This document shows, piece by piece, positions 1-5,879 of a stretch of DNA of 14,246 nucleotides. Origin of the DNA: an uncultured Clostridia bacterium. Lineage in GTDB: Bacteria; Bacillota; Clostridia; Christensenellales; Borkfalkiaceae. The stretch is taken from positions 1-14,246 of the forward strand of contig CAKQKQ010000046.1 of the NCBI GenBank assembly GCA_934249265.1, given 5' to 3'. Below the pieces are notes generated by a model. The model was not told the DNA's origin and ran no database searches. It worked only from the letters and a program-made list of their open reading frames with translations. The translations under genes and the position numbers were made by a program. The stretch's first letter is position 1; every line of letters starts with the position of its first letter.

Positions 1-281
1 ATTACGGAGTTCTTGTGCCGATTATCGATTTGGGCAGCGCGGTCGTAATAGGTCACGACTTGGCGACAGCCGAAAGTTTGCTTTATAAGGGCGAAAATTA
101 CCCGAGGTCAACTTATTTGACGATAGTCATCGCAATAGTTTTGGCGTCGTTGTTTGAAATTAATTCGATGATTTCGCTTGTAAAGTATGCGTTTAAAATA
201 TTCAGCACGTTGATGATTTCTACGCTTTCTATTCAAACGCTCAACCAAACGCTTGAAAACGAAAATTTTGAAAGCGAATGA
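1..281 (+). CDS. C-terminal end of an unrecognised membrane protein (5' end outside window)
   Basis: The open frame runs in from the left edge (first whole codon at 3) to TGA at 279-281, giving about 92 visible residues. A GTG at 15 could be read as a start, but the frame stays open upstream to the edge and no Shine-Dalgarno precedes it, so this is probably the tail of a longer gene. The visible part has a hydrophobic stretch near the beginning (PIIDLGSAVVIG), a short polar segment, then a strongly hydrophobic segment (TYLTIVIAIVLASLF) followed by further apolar sequence and an acidic, Asn-rich end (NENFESE). This suggests at least one or two membrane helices and a short hydrophilic tail. I do not recognise the family and assign no function. 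It converges on rpsT and is followed by a hairpin terminator. Codon choice looks like that of the rest of the window. Confidence 0.6.
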   Translation, partial: YGVLVPIIDLGSAVVIGHDLATAESLLYKGENYPRSTYLTIVIAIVLASLFEINSMISLVKYAFKIFSTLMISTLSIQTLNQTLENENFESE

Positions 282-325
282 TATTTGCGTTTGTTCAAAA
301 AATTGAAAATCAAATAAAATAATAA

Positions 326-360
326 AAAGCACTTTACTTTTGCGGTAGAGTGCTTTGTTT
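326..360 (+). terminator. Intrinsic terminator after the left-edge gene
   Basis: AAAGCACTTTAC (326-337) pairs with GTAGAGTGCTTT (345-356) as a 12-bp stem with one G-T wobble and a 7-base loop. It is followed by GTTTATATT. It lies 44 bases after the stop of the left-edge gene. The left flank is A-rich (TAAAATAATAAA), so on the opposite strand the stem would also be followed by T-rich sequence. It may therefore work in both directions and serve as a backstop for rpsT transcripts. Confidence 0.75.
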
Positions 361-377
361 ATATTGTAAATGTAATT

Positions 378-405
378 TGTTTTACGTTTAATTAGCGGTA
401 AAACA
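378..405. repeat. Inverted repeat between the two convergent terminators
   Basis: TGTTTTAC (378-385) and GTAAAACA (398-405) are perfect 8-base inverted arms around a 12-base loop. The stem is AT-rich and has no good T-tract on either side, so it is a weaker terminator candidate than its neighbours. It could stabilise the 3' end of a convergent transcript. No function is shown by the sequence. Confidence 0.4.
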
Positions 406-410
406 TAATT

Positions 411-435
411 AAAAGGGTCGGCGTATACCGACCCT
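411..435 (-). terminator. Intrinsic terminator of rpsT
   Basis: GGGTCGG (415-421) and CCGACCC (428-434) form a GC-rich 7-bp stem, extended to 8 by A414-T435, with a 6-base loop. Read on the minus strand, the stem is followed by TTTTAATT. It sits 24 bases after the rpsT stop codon, which is the classic arrangement for a Rho-independent terminator. Confidence 0.85.
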
Positions 436-436
436 A

Positions 437-451
437 AATTTAGTCTAAATT
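437..451. repeat. 15-bp palindrome just downstream of rpsT
   Basis: AATTTAG (437-443) and CTAAATT (445-451) are perfect inverted arms around a single T. It lies between the rpsT stop and the rpsT terminator. A one-base centre is too tight for an RNA loop without opening inner pairs, so if it matters at all it may be a protein-binding palindrome or chance in AT-rich DNA. Confidence 0.35.
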
Positions 452-458
452 AATCAAA

Positions 459-725
459 TTACGCCTTAAGAGCGTTGATTTTCTTTGCTAAACCGGATTT
501 CTTGTTTGCAGCGGTGTTCTTGTGGATAAGACCCTTGCTTGCTGCTTTGTCAAGAATAGCGGTGCATTCAACGAAAAGCGTTTGAGCAGACTCAAGGTCT
601 TTTGCTTCGATAGCAGCGTTAACTTTTTTAATAGCAGTCTTTACTGCGGAAAGTTGGCTTCTGTTAAGAGCGTTCTTCTTTTTATTTACAAGTACACGCT
701 TTTTAGCGGATTTAATGTTTGGCAT
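459..725 (-). CDS. rpsT: 30S ribosomal protein S20 (bS20)
   Basis: The 88-residue product is the usual length for bS20, a primary binder of 16S rRNA in the small subunit. It starts MPNIKSAKKRV, the family N-terminus, and is strongly basic, with an alternating Ala/Lys helical pattern and the late family element GLIHKNTAANKKSGLAKKI. The ATG (CAT at 723-725) is set by a strong Shine-Dalgarno, AAGGAG on the minus strand (733-738), 7 bases upstream. The gene is monocistronic in this window, with its own extended -10 promoter and GC-rich terminator. It points away from murI and the dcw operon. In many bacteria rpsT is autoregulated by S20 at translation, but I see no specific leader element here beyond the short 5' untranslated region. 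Confidence 0.97.
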   Translation of the reverse strand: MPNIKSAKKRVLVNKKKNALNRSQLSAVKTAIKKVNAAIEAKDLESAQTLFVECTAILDKAASKGLIHKNTAANKKSGLAKKINALKA

Positions 726-770
726 TTATTTTCTCCTTTACTTATGTTTCTTATATATCAGTCGTAATTT

Positions 771-799
771 ATTTTAACACAAATATTTGTTTTATGCAA
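771..799 (-). promoter_or_regulatory. Sigma-A-type promoter of rpsT with extended -10
   Basis: On the minus strand TTGCAT (794-799) and TAAAAT (771-776) are separated by 17 bases. A TG dinucleotide one base before the -10 makes it an extended -10 element. The predicted start falls near 763-765, leaving a leader of roughly 40 bases with the Shine-Dalgarno. The -35 matches only TTG of the consensus, while the -10 matches five of six. Confidence 0.6.
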
Positions 800-923
800 G
801 GCATTTTCTAAAGATTTTTAATATTTATTGCAAAATTTATTATAAATTATAATTTTATTTAAGTATTATAATGATTTGCCTTTTTGTTGCGTACTACAAA
901 TTAAATACTCGGCATATATTTTA

Positions 924-950
924 TTGATTAAACGACAAATTTAATATAAA
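924..950 (+). promoter_or_regulatory. Possible murI promoter (weak)
   Basis: TTGATT (924-929) and TATAAA (945-950) are separated by 15 bases, which is shorter than ideal. A perfect TATAAT also lies at 867-872 but has no recognisable -35. The 726-997 spacer is very AT-rich, so chance matches are expected. Apart from these and the rpsT promoter I see nothing else in it. Confidence 0.3.
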
Positions 951-997
951 AACGATATTGTTTTAAGTTTTCGGTCGTTTAACAACGTTAAGGTGTT

Positions 998-2065
998 ATG
1001 AACGATTTAATAGGGGTGTTTGACAGCGGTATAGGCGGCGTAAGCGTTTTGCAGAGATTAGCGGCGAGGTATAACGATTATGAGTTTGTTTATTACGGAG
1101 ACAACGATTACGCTCCGTACGGCGATAAACCGTCAGAATATATTTTAAATAGGGCGAAAGAGTGCGTAAAAATATTGCAAAAATGTGGTTGCAAAATTAT
1201 TGTGGTCGCGTGCAACACGGTTTCGCTTGTTTGCGGCGAAAAACTTGCTTTGGCGTTCCCCGATATAAAATTTGTATTTATGAAGCCGTATTTTACCGAA
1301 AAGCACGCAAAAGGAATTATTTTTTGTACGGTAGCGACGGGAGAAATATTGCTTGAAAAGGAACTTGCGACGAAAAAACAAGTATATCCTTTGCCCGATA
1401 TGGCAAAATTGATAGAGGACGGTTATCCCGATATTGACTACAACGATTTTATTTGCCGACTAAATTGCGGCTTTAATTATAATAATGTAATATTAGGTTG
1501 TACGCATTACGTGTTTTTAAAAAACTATTTTAAAAGGGCGTTTCCTTTTGCTGAAATAGACGACTGCATCGATAGGGCGATAAACGACTTAAATCAAATT
1601 TTAATCAAAAGCGACAACGTTGATATTAATCATTATAATAATTATATTGAAGACAATACTCGCACCGTTTGTGGTAAAAAGGATAAAACAAACGATAAGA
1701 ACGAAACAAATACTTACGACGTTTGCCGTAAAGACGATAAAATAGGCAATATAACTAAAATAGGTAATGCGGATAAAACAGACGCCGACACCGTTTTGGG
1801 TAGAAATGGCGGTAGCGATAATAAAAATAACGGCGAGACCGCAATAAACACTTGTACCGTTTGGACTAAAATCGACAAAAACGGTTGCGAAACACAAAAA
1901 AACGATAAAATTAAGGGAGAGCCGACCACCGAAGGACAAAACAAAGCAAATTTTGCCCTTGACGGCAAAAAACGAGAAAATATATGGTTTATCGGGGCTA
2001 ATGCGGACAAAAATGAAAAGGCGTTGGGGCTATTAAAAGTCACGAAGAGCCAACAGTGGTCGTAA
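998..2065 (+). CDS. murI: Glutamate racemase with a large low-complexity insertion
   Basis: The enzyme interconverts L- and D-glutamate in the cytoplasm, supplying the D-Glu that MurD adds. Family motifs: FDSGIGG (8-14), YYGD (32-35), APYG (39-42), first catalytic cysteine in ACNT (C72), second in GCTHY (C168, H170). The segment after the first cysteine motif (FVFMKPYF, 92-99) differs from the usual GVIEPA-like sequence. The product has 355 residues against about 260-270 for the family. The excess is an Asn/Lys/Asp/Thr-rich region, about 203-327, placed after the conserved IDDCIDRAINDL helix. It is followed by IWFIGANADKNEKALGLLKV (329-348), which resembles the normal final element of MurI. 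The core therefore looks complete but interrupted near its end. The start is ATG with AAGGTG close upstream. No GC-rich terminator follows, so read-through into mraZ is possible. Confidence 0.9.
   Translation: MNDLIGVFDSGIGGVSVLQRLAARYNDYEFVYYGDNDYAPYGDKPSEYILNRAKECVKILQKCGCKIIVVACNTVSLVCGEKLALAFPDIKFVFMKPYFTEKHAKGIIFCTVATGEILLEKELATKKQVYPLPDMAKLIEDGYPDIDYNDFICRLNCGFNYNNVILGCTHYVFLKNYFKRAFPFAEIDDCIDRAINDLNQILIKSDNVDINHYNNYIEDNTRTVCGKKDKTNDKNETNTYDVCRKDDKIGNITKIGNADKTDADTVLGRNGGSDNKNNGETAINTCTVWTKIDKNGCETQKNDKIKGEPTTEGQNKANFALDGKKRENIWFIGANADKNEKALGLLKVTKSQQWS
1652..1915 (+). repeat. Degenerate tandem repeat inside murI
   Basis: Four related units can be aligned on an ACCGTTTG-like core followed by a GTAAAA..GATAAAA-like stretch, with the shared Val codon at 1667, 1721, 1793 and 1859 (spacing 54, 72 and 66 bases). 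At protein level the units begin NTRTVCGKKDK, NTYDVCRKDDK, DADTVLGRN and NTCTVWTKIDK. The second unit contains a smaller internal duplication, AAAATAGG.AAT (about 1738-1767). All unit lengths are multiples of three, so the frame is kept. It looks like an old, diverged minisatellite expanded within the gene. Confidence 0.65.
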
Positions 2066-2112
2066 AAAATAAAAAAATTTAAAAATTTTATTAAAAAGGG
2101 TTGACAGTGGTC
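2053..2112 (+). repeat. 9-bp direct repeat flanking the mraZ promoter, possible operator
   Basis: ACAGTGGTC occurs at 2053-2061 (last codons of murI) and at 2104-2112 (over the -35 of the mraZ promoter), 51 bases apart. The second copy is also part of an inverted repeat, TTGAC-AGTG-GTCAA (2101-2114). The GTGG core recalls the G-rich direct repeats bound by MraZ in other bacteria, but the close spacing of those boxes is not seen here, so the link to MraZ is only inference. Confidence 0.35.
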
Positions 2113-2129
2113 AACAAATAGTTTATTAT
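2101..2129 (+). promoter_or_regulatory. Main dcw operon promoter (upstream of mraZ)
   Basis: A perfect -35, TTGACA (2101-2106), and a -10, TATTAT (2124-2129, five of six consensus bases), are separated by exactly 17 bases. Transcription should begin near 2136, giving a leader of about 30 bases with the mraZ Shine-Dalgarno. It is the best promoter in the window and is placed where dcw transcription normally starts. The -35 is embedded in the TTGAC/GTCAA inverted repeat, a natural place for a repressor. Confidence 0.8.
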
Positions 2130-2165
2130 TATAGCATACACGATAAATGAAAGGTGCAGTACTAT

Positions 2166-2582
2166 ATGTTCGTAGGAGAATATGAGCATCAGCTCGACGG
2201 TAAAAACAGAATAAGAATTCCCGCCGCGTTCAAAAACGAACTTGGTAAAGACTACGTCTTTCATGAAGGTGCAGACAATATTATCGAAGTTTTTCCTAAA
2301 AAGACGATGGACGAGCAACTCGATAAGTACAAAGTCGATATTTCCGATTACAACAAACTCAAAGCCCTTATGCTTTTGACCGCATCGTTTACCGAGGCGC
2401 ACGAAGATAATCAAGGCAGAGTCGTGTTGTCAGACAAACTTAAATCTTTCGCTCAAATAGACAAAGACGTGGTTACGATAGGTCTTATCGACAGATTAAT
2501 TATTTTAAGTAAAGCAAACAGAGACAAACTCAAAGAACAAATGAGTTATAAAGATGCTATGGATTGCTTATCCGGTAAATAA
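2166..2582 (+). CDS. mraZ: Transcriptional regulator MraZ
   Basis: MraZ is a DNA-binding protein of the AbrB/SpoVT fold that often regulates its own dcw operon. The 138-residue product opens MFVGEYEHQLDGKNR, the family start, and shows both expected DXXXR motifs: DGKNR (11-15) and DNQGR (81-85), one per AbrB-like half. The C-terminal portion (DVVTIGLIDRLIILSK, 101-116) also fits. I place the start at ATG 2166 rather than the in-frame GTG at 2154, because 2166 begins exactly at the family N-terminus and lies 9 bases after GAAAGGTG (2149-2156), which would be consumed by a GTG start. It is first in the operon, directly after the consensus promoter, and ends 2 bases before rsmH. Confidence 0.96.
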   Translation: MFVGEYEHQLDGKNRIRIPAAFKNELGKDYVFHEGADNIIEVFPKKTMDEQLDKYKVDISDYNKLKALMLLTASFTEAHEDNQGRVVLSDKLKSFAQIDKDVVTIGLIDRLIILSKANRDKLKEQMSYKDAMDCLSGK

Positions 2583-2584
2583 TT

Positions 2585-3514
2585 ATGGAATTTAAACACG
2601 TTCCGGTAATGCTTGAAGAGTGTATGCAAGCACTTAATCTTAAAGACGGCGGAATTTATTTCGACTGTACGCTTGGCGGAGCGGGGCACTCGTACGAAAT
2701 TTTAAAACGTACGTCCCCGAGCGGTAAACTTATCGCAACCGACCTCGACGAAGACGCAATAAAAGCCGCAACCGAAAGATTATCGGTGTTTGAGGGCAGA
2801 TTTACCGTCGTAAAGGATAATTATAAAAACTTCAAGAATATTTTAAACGATTTAAACATCGAAGCCGTAGACGGCATTTTAATCGATATGGGCATATCCA
2901 GCAATCAAATTGCGACGAGAGGAATGGCGTATATGGAAAAAGACGCAAGGCTCGATATGAGAATGGACAAATCTCAAGACCTTGACGCATGGAAGGTAGT
3001 AAACACTTATGACGAAAAACGACTCGCAGACGTAATTTATAAATACGGCGAGGAAAAGTTTTCGTTTAAAATTGCAGACAACATTTGTAAGGCAAGGCAA
3101 ATTAAAAGCATAGACACCACGGGCGAACTCGTCGAAATCATCGACAAAAGCATACCGTTTAAGTTTAAAAGAGACACTCATCCCGCCAAAAAGACGTTTC
3201 AGGCTATAAGAATAGAAGTAAACGACGAACTCGGCGGAATGGAGCAATGTATTAAAGATATGGTTTCGAGGCTTAAAGAGGGCGGTAGAATCGCCATAAT
3301 GACGTTCCACTCGTTAGAGGATAGGATAGTCAAATTAACCCTTAAAGACCTTGAGACGGCGTGTGTGTGCGACAAGAGTTTCCCCATATGCGTATGCGGA
3401 AGGAAACAACAAGTAAAATTAATCAACAAAAAACCAATCGAGGCTACCGAAGAAGAATTAAGTCGCAATTCCAGAGCGAAAAGCGCGAAACTTAGAATAG
3501 CCGAGAAAATTTAA
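2585..3514 (+). CDS. rsmH: 16S rRNA (cytosine(1402)-N4)-methyltransferase RsmH
   Basis: RsmH (formerly MraW) uses S-adenosylmethionine to methylate N4 of C1402 in 16S rRNA. The 309 residues are normal for the family. Visible signatures: HVPVML at the N-terminus, SAM-binding DCTLGGAGHS (27-36), ATDLDEDA (51-58), LIDMGISSNQI (99-109), RLDMRMD (122-128), TFQAIRIEVNDEL (204-216), IMTFHSLEDRIVK (238-250) and the C-terminal SRNSRAKSAKLR (293-304). Two CxC pairs (C260/C262 and C269/C271) match the cysteine cluster common in Firmicutes RsmH, although the usual PP after the first pair is replaced by DKS. No strong Shine-Dalgarno lies before the ATG, and it starts 2 bases after the mraZ stop, which suggests translational coupling. 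Confidence 0.97.
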   Translation: MEFKHVPVMLEECMQALNLKDGGIYFDCTLGGAGHSYEILKRTSPSGKLIATDLDEDAIKAATERLSVFEGRFTVVKDNYKNFKNILNDLNIEAVDGILIDMGISSNQIATRGMAYMEKDARLDMRMDKSQDLDAWKVVNTYDEKRLADVIYKYGEEKFSFKIADNICKARQIKSIDTTGELVEIIDKSIPFKFKRDTHPAKKTFQAIRIEVNDELGGMEQCIKDMVSRLKEGGRIAIMTFHSLEDRIVKLTLKDLETACVCDKSFPICVCGRKQQVKLINKKPIEATEEELSRNSRAKSAKLRIAEKI

Positions 3515-3530
3515 TCAAAAAAACAAAAAA

Positions 3531-3602
3531 ATCAGCGATTATTAAAAAATATTTAAATTGAAAATTATAAAAACTTACATATAAGCGATTATAAAATATT
3601 TT
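3531..3602 (+). repeat. Direct repeat pair upstream of ftsL
   Basis: Two imperfect copies of about 22-25 bp begin at 3531 and 3581, both of the form AT.AGCGATTAT followed by an A-run and TATTT. The identical 9-base core AGCGATTAT sits at 3534-3542 and 3584-3592, exactly 50 bases apart. The second copy begins within the -10 region of the candidate ftsL promoter. They may be regulatory protein sites or the product of a short local duplication. Confidence 0.5.
3558..3585 (+). promoter_or_regulatory. Candidate internal promoter before ftsL
   Basis: TTGAAA (3558-3563) and TATAAG (3580-3585) each match five of six consensus bases and are 16 bases apart. The site lies in the 104-bp rsmH-ftsL gap, the longest spacer before murA, and would give a leader of about 27 bases ending in AAGGAG (3603-3608). 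It would allow the division and wall genes to be expressed apart from mraZ-rsmH. Confidence 0.5.
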
Positions 3603-3618
3603 AAGGAGAGAGAAGTTC

Positions 3619-4137
3619 ATGAAATACAGTACTACATTACAAGATAAAGTAAGCGAAACTACTAATACTACTGCAAAAGACTACGACGTCGGTTGGAAAA
3701 AGATTTTCGGCGCGAATGCCGACTATATTGATTTAGAAAAGACTTCATCTCTTCAAGACGAAGCCGTTTTAACCGAGGAAAAAACCGAGTACATGCCCAG
3801 CAATGCAACTATGCAATACAAGGGTATGCCCAAGGAAGAACTTTATGAAGATTATCGTAAAGACGTTGAAATCGACAACGATTTAGACGCGCAATACAAA
3901 CTTTCCACTATAGGAAAAATCGTAATTGCGATTTATACCGCTATTATGATAGGTATTTTTGCGATAGTCGTAATCAACACCCAAACGTTAAAATCGATGG
4001 CGTACGTTATCGATACCAAGCAAGAAAAAGTTTACGTTCTTGAAAACGAGGCGGAAGACCTCAACAAAGAACTCGACTATGCAATGAGCGACGAAGCCAT
4101 AATGGAAAGAGCGCGCGAACTCGGGTATAACGTTTAA
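3619..4137 (+). CDS. ftsL: FtsL-like bitopic cell division protein with long N-terminal tail
   Basis: FtsL forms a coiled-coil complex with FtsQ/DivIB and DivIC and activates the FtsW-PBP synthase at the septum. The 172-residue product has one membrane helix at about 99-119 (IGKIVIAIYTAIMIGIFAIVV), then a short external region with heptad-like spacing (KQEKVYVLENEAEDLNKEL, about 134-152) ending in RARELGY, a pattern common at FtsL C-termini. Position between rsmH and the class B PBP gene is the canonical ftsL slot, and that carries much of the call. The cytoplasmic part is about 98 residues, acidic and Tyr-rich, much longer than the usual short tail. The start is set by AAGGAG 10 bases upstream. 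The stop overlaps the PBP start by one base (TAATG). A DivIC-like protein is the main alternative. Confidence 0.8.
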   Translation: MKYSTTLQDKVSETTNTTAKDYDVGWKKIFGANADYIDLEKTSSLQDEAVLTEEKTEYMPSNATMQYKGMPKEELYEDYRKDVEIDNDLDAQYKLSTIGKIVIAIYTAIMIGIFAIVVINTQTLKSMAYVIDTKQEKVYVLENEAEDLNKELDYAMSDEAIMERARELGYNV

Positions 4138-5879
4138 TGACAAAAACTCAATATTCAATTAATAAGGTACGAAAGAGGTTATTTGCACTGATAAGTGCGA
4201 TAACCTTTATTTTTTTAATTATTATCGCAAGAATGTTTACCGTTCAAGTGGTTTCGGGTAAAAAACTCACGCAAAAAGCAATCGACCAATGGACGAGAGA
4301 GTTGCCCGTAAAGGCAAAACGCGGCAACATTTATGATTGTAACGGTGTTGTTCTCGCCCAATCTCAAGGTACTTACGCCGTGTATATCCGCACGAGACTT
4401 GTTAAAAACAAATCGAGAGTTGCGGAAGTTTTGTCCGATATTTTGCAAGTCGACGAAAAGCAGTTGCTTGAAAAAATGGATAAAAAAGTATCAGAAATAA
4501 CGGTAAAACGCCAAGTAAATAAAGAAACTTTAAATAAAATATCCGATTATAATCTCGACGGAGTGTATTTTTCCGTCGATAATTCCAGATATTATCCTTA
4601 TAACGAGGCTTTGTGTCAAATTATCGGCTACACATCAAGCGACGGTTACGGGCAGTCCGGGTTAGAGGCGTATTACGACAAATATTTAAGAGGTGTTGAC
4701 GGAGAAATTATTTACGAGTCCGATTTGACGGGTAAAGACATTTCGGGTACAAAGCCGACTTACGTGAAAGCGCAAGACGGCATGGACTTATATTTGACTA
4801 TAGACAACGACGTTCAGCAAATATGCGAAGGCGTAATGAGCGAAGCAATGGAAATTTACACGCCGAAAAGCGCGTCGGTCATTGTTGCGGACTGCGAAAG
4901 CGGAGCGATTAAAGGCATTTGCACTATGCCGTCGTATAATTTAAACGAAATTCCGAGAGACGATTTGGAAAAACTCAATAAATACGGCAGAAGTACGCTT
5001 ATTGTGGATAGTTACGAACCAGGGTCAACTTTTAAAGTAATCACTTCTACGGCGAATATAGAAGAATATTTTAAAGGAAACCCCGCCGCCTTTTCGTTAA
5101 CCCATATATTTTCGAGTAATCGTTATCGTTACGTCGGCGGCAGAAAAATCAAGTGTTGGAGTAATCACGCCAATGGTAAACACGCAAACGAAAATCTTGC
5201 AATGGCGTTAAACAACAGTTGTAACCCGATTTTCGTGGATATCGCATTATCGCTCGGTAAAAAGACTTTTTACAATTATCTCGACGATTTCAATTTCGGC
5301 AAAGTTACGGGTATTGACTTTTACGGCGAGGCGCAAGGTATGCTTATACCCGAGTCGGCGGTTACCGACGGCGATTTGGCGCGTATAGGTTTCGGGCAAA
5401 CGATCGCCGTTACGCCCATTCAACTTTTATGTGCGGTAAACGCGTGCGTAAGCGGCGGCGATTATAAAGTGCCTTATTTGCTCGATGAAATTAAGGACAA
5501 AAACGGCAAAACCGAAGTAAAGTTTTCGCCGAAAATAAAAAAAGACGTCGTAAGCGACAAAACTTCAAAAATTATAGCGGAATATTTGGAAGGCGTCGTT
5601 AAAGACGGAAGCGGAAAGCAATGTTACATAGAGGGATATAAAGTAGGAGGCAAAACGGGTACTGCGCAAAAATACGTTGACGGCGTAATAGCGCAAGGCA
5701 AATACGTGATGTCGTTTATAGGATTTTTCCCCGCAGATAAACCTAAATATATTGCGCTCGTCATCGTGGACGAACCCATAGGCGGGCAGTACGGCTCGAC
5801 GGTTGCCGCGCCGCTTTGTAAGGAGATTTTTCAAAAGATAATAGAATGTAAAAATATAAAACCGACAGAGGTGAAATGA
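4137..5879 (+). CDS. ftsI: Class B penicillin-binding protein (FtsI / PBP2B-type transpeptidase)
   Basis: This is the septal D,D-transpeptidase that cross-links glycan made by FtsW and is a beta-lactam target. Its 580 residues comprise a short cytoplasmic N-terminus, one membrane anchor (about 14-32), a dimerisation/pedestal domain beginning RGNIYDCNG (62-70), and a transpeptidase domain. Active-site motifs are all present: S297-T-F-K300 (in EPGSTFK), S361-C-N363, and K506-T-G-T509. GYGQSGLEAYYD (170-181) is a further family element. The protein ends about 70 residues after KTGT with no PASTA repeats, unlike B. subtilis PBP2B and SpoVD, so it resembles the plain FtsI form. Its start overlaps the ftsL stop by one base and its stop overlaps murE, indicating tight co-translation. 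Whether it serves division only or also sporulation cannot be told from sequence. Confidence 0.95.
   Translation: MTKTQYSINKVRKRLFALISAITFIFLIIIARMFTVQVVSGKKLTQKAIDQWTRELPVKAKRGNIYDCNGVVLAQSQGTYAVYIRTRLVKNKSRVAEVLSDILQVDEKQLLEKMDKKVSEITVKRQVNKETLNKISDYNLDGVYFSVDNSRYYPYNEALCQIIGYTSSDGYGQSGLEAYYDKYLRGVDGEIIYESDLTGKDISGTKPTYVKAQDGMDLYLTIDNDVQQICEGVMSEAMEIYTPKSASVIVADCESGAIKGICTMPSYNLNEIPRDDLEKLNKYGRSTLIVDSYEPGSTFKVITSTANIEEYFKGNPAAFSLTHIFSSNRYRYVGGRKIKCWSNHANGKHANENLAMALNNSCNPIFVDIALSLGKKTFYNYLDDFNFGKVTGIDFYGEAQGMLIPESAVTDGDLARIGFGQTIAVTPIQLLCAVNACVSGGDYKVPYLLDEIKDKNGKTEVKFSPKIKKDVVSDKTSKIIAEYLEGVVKDGSGKQCYIEGYKVGGKTGTAQKYVDGVIAQGKYVMSFIGFFPADKPKYIALVIVDEPIGGQYGSTVAAPLCKEIFQKIIECKNIKPTEVK

Noticed and set aside
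1601..1939. Long reverse-strand open frame inside murI, rich in Ile/Val/Phe and looking like a membrane protein
   Set aside because: It is the complement of the low-complexity repeat (AT-rich Asn/Lys/Asp codons read as hydrophobic residues). It has no Shine-Dalgarno or promoter, and a second reverse frame is open there too.
2066..2100. Possible terminator after murI in the A/T-only sequence
   Set aside because: The self-complementary AAATTT/AAAATTTT tracts contain no G-C pairs, so a stable terminator hairpin is not supported.
2154..2165. GTG at 2154 as the mraZ start
   Set aside because: It would lie inside the GAAAGGTG ribosome binding site. The family N-terminus MFVGEYEH begins at 2166.
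2147..2185. Small upstream frame (MKGAVLYVRRI) overlapping the mraZ start in another frame
   Set aside because: No ribosome binding site precedes its ATG, and the nearby GAAAGGTG fits the mraZ ATG at 2166. Most likely chance.
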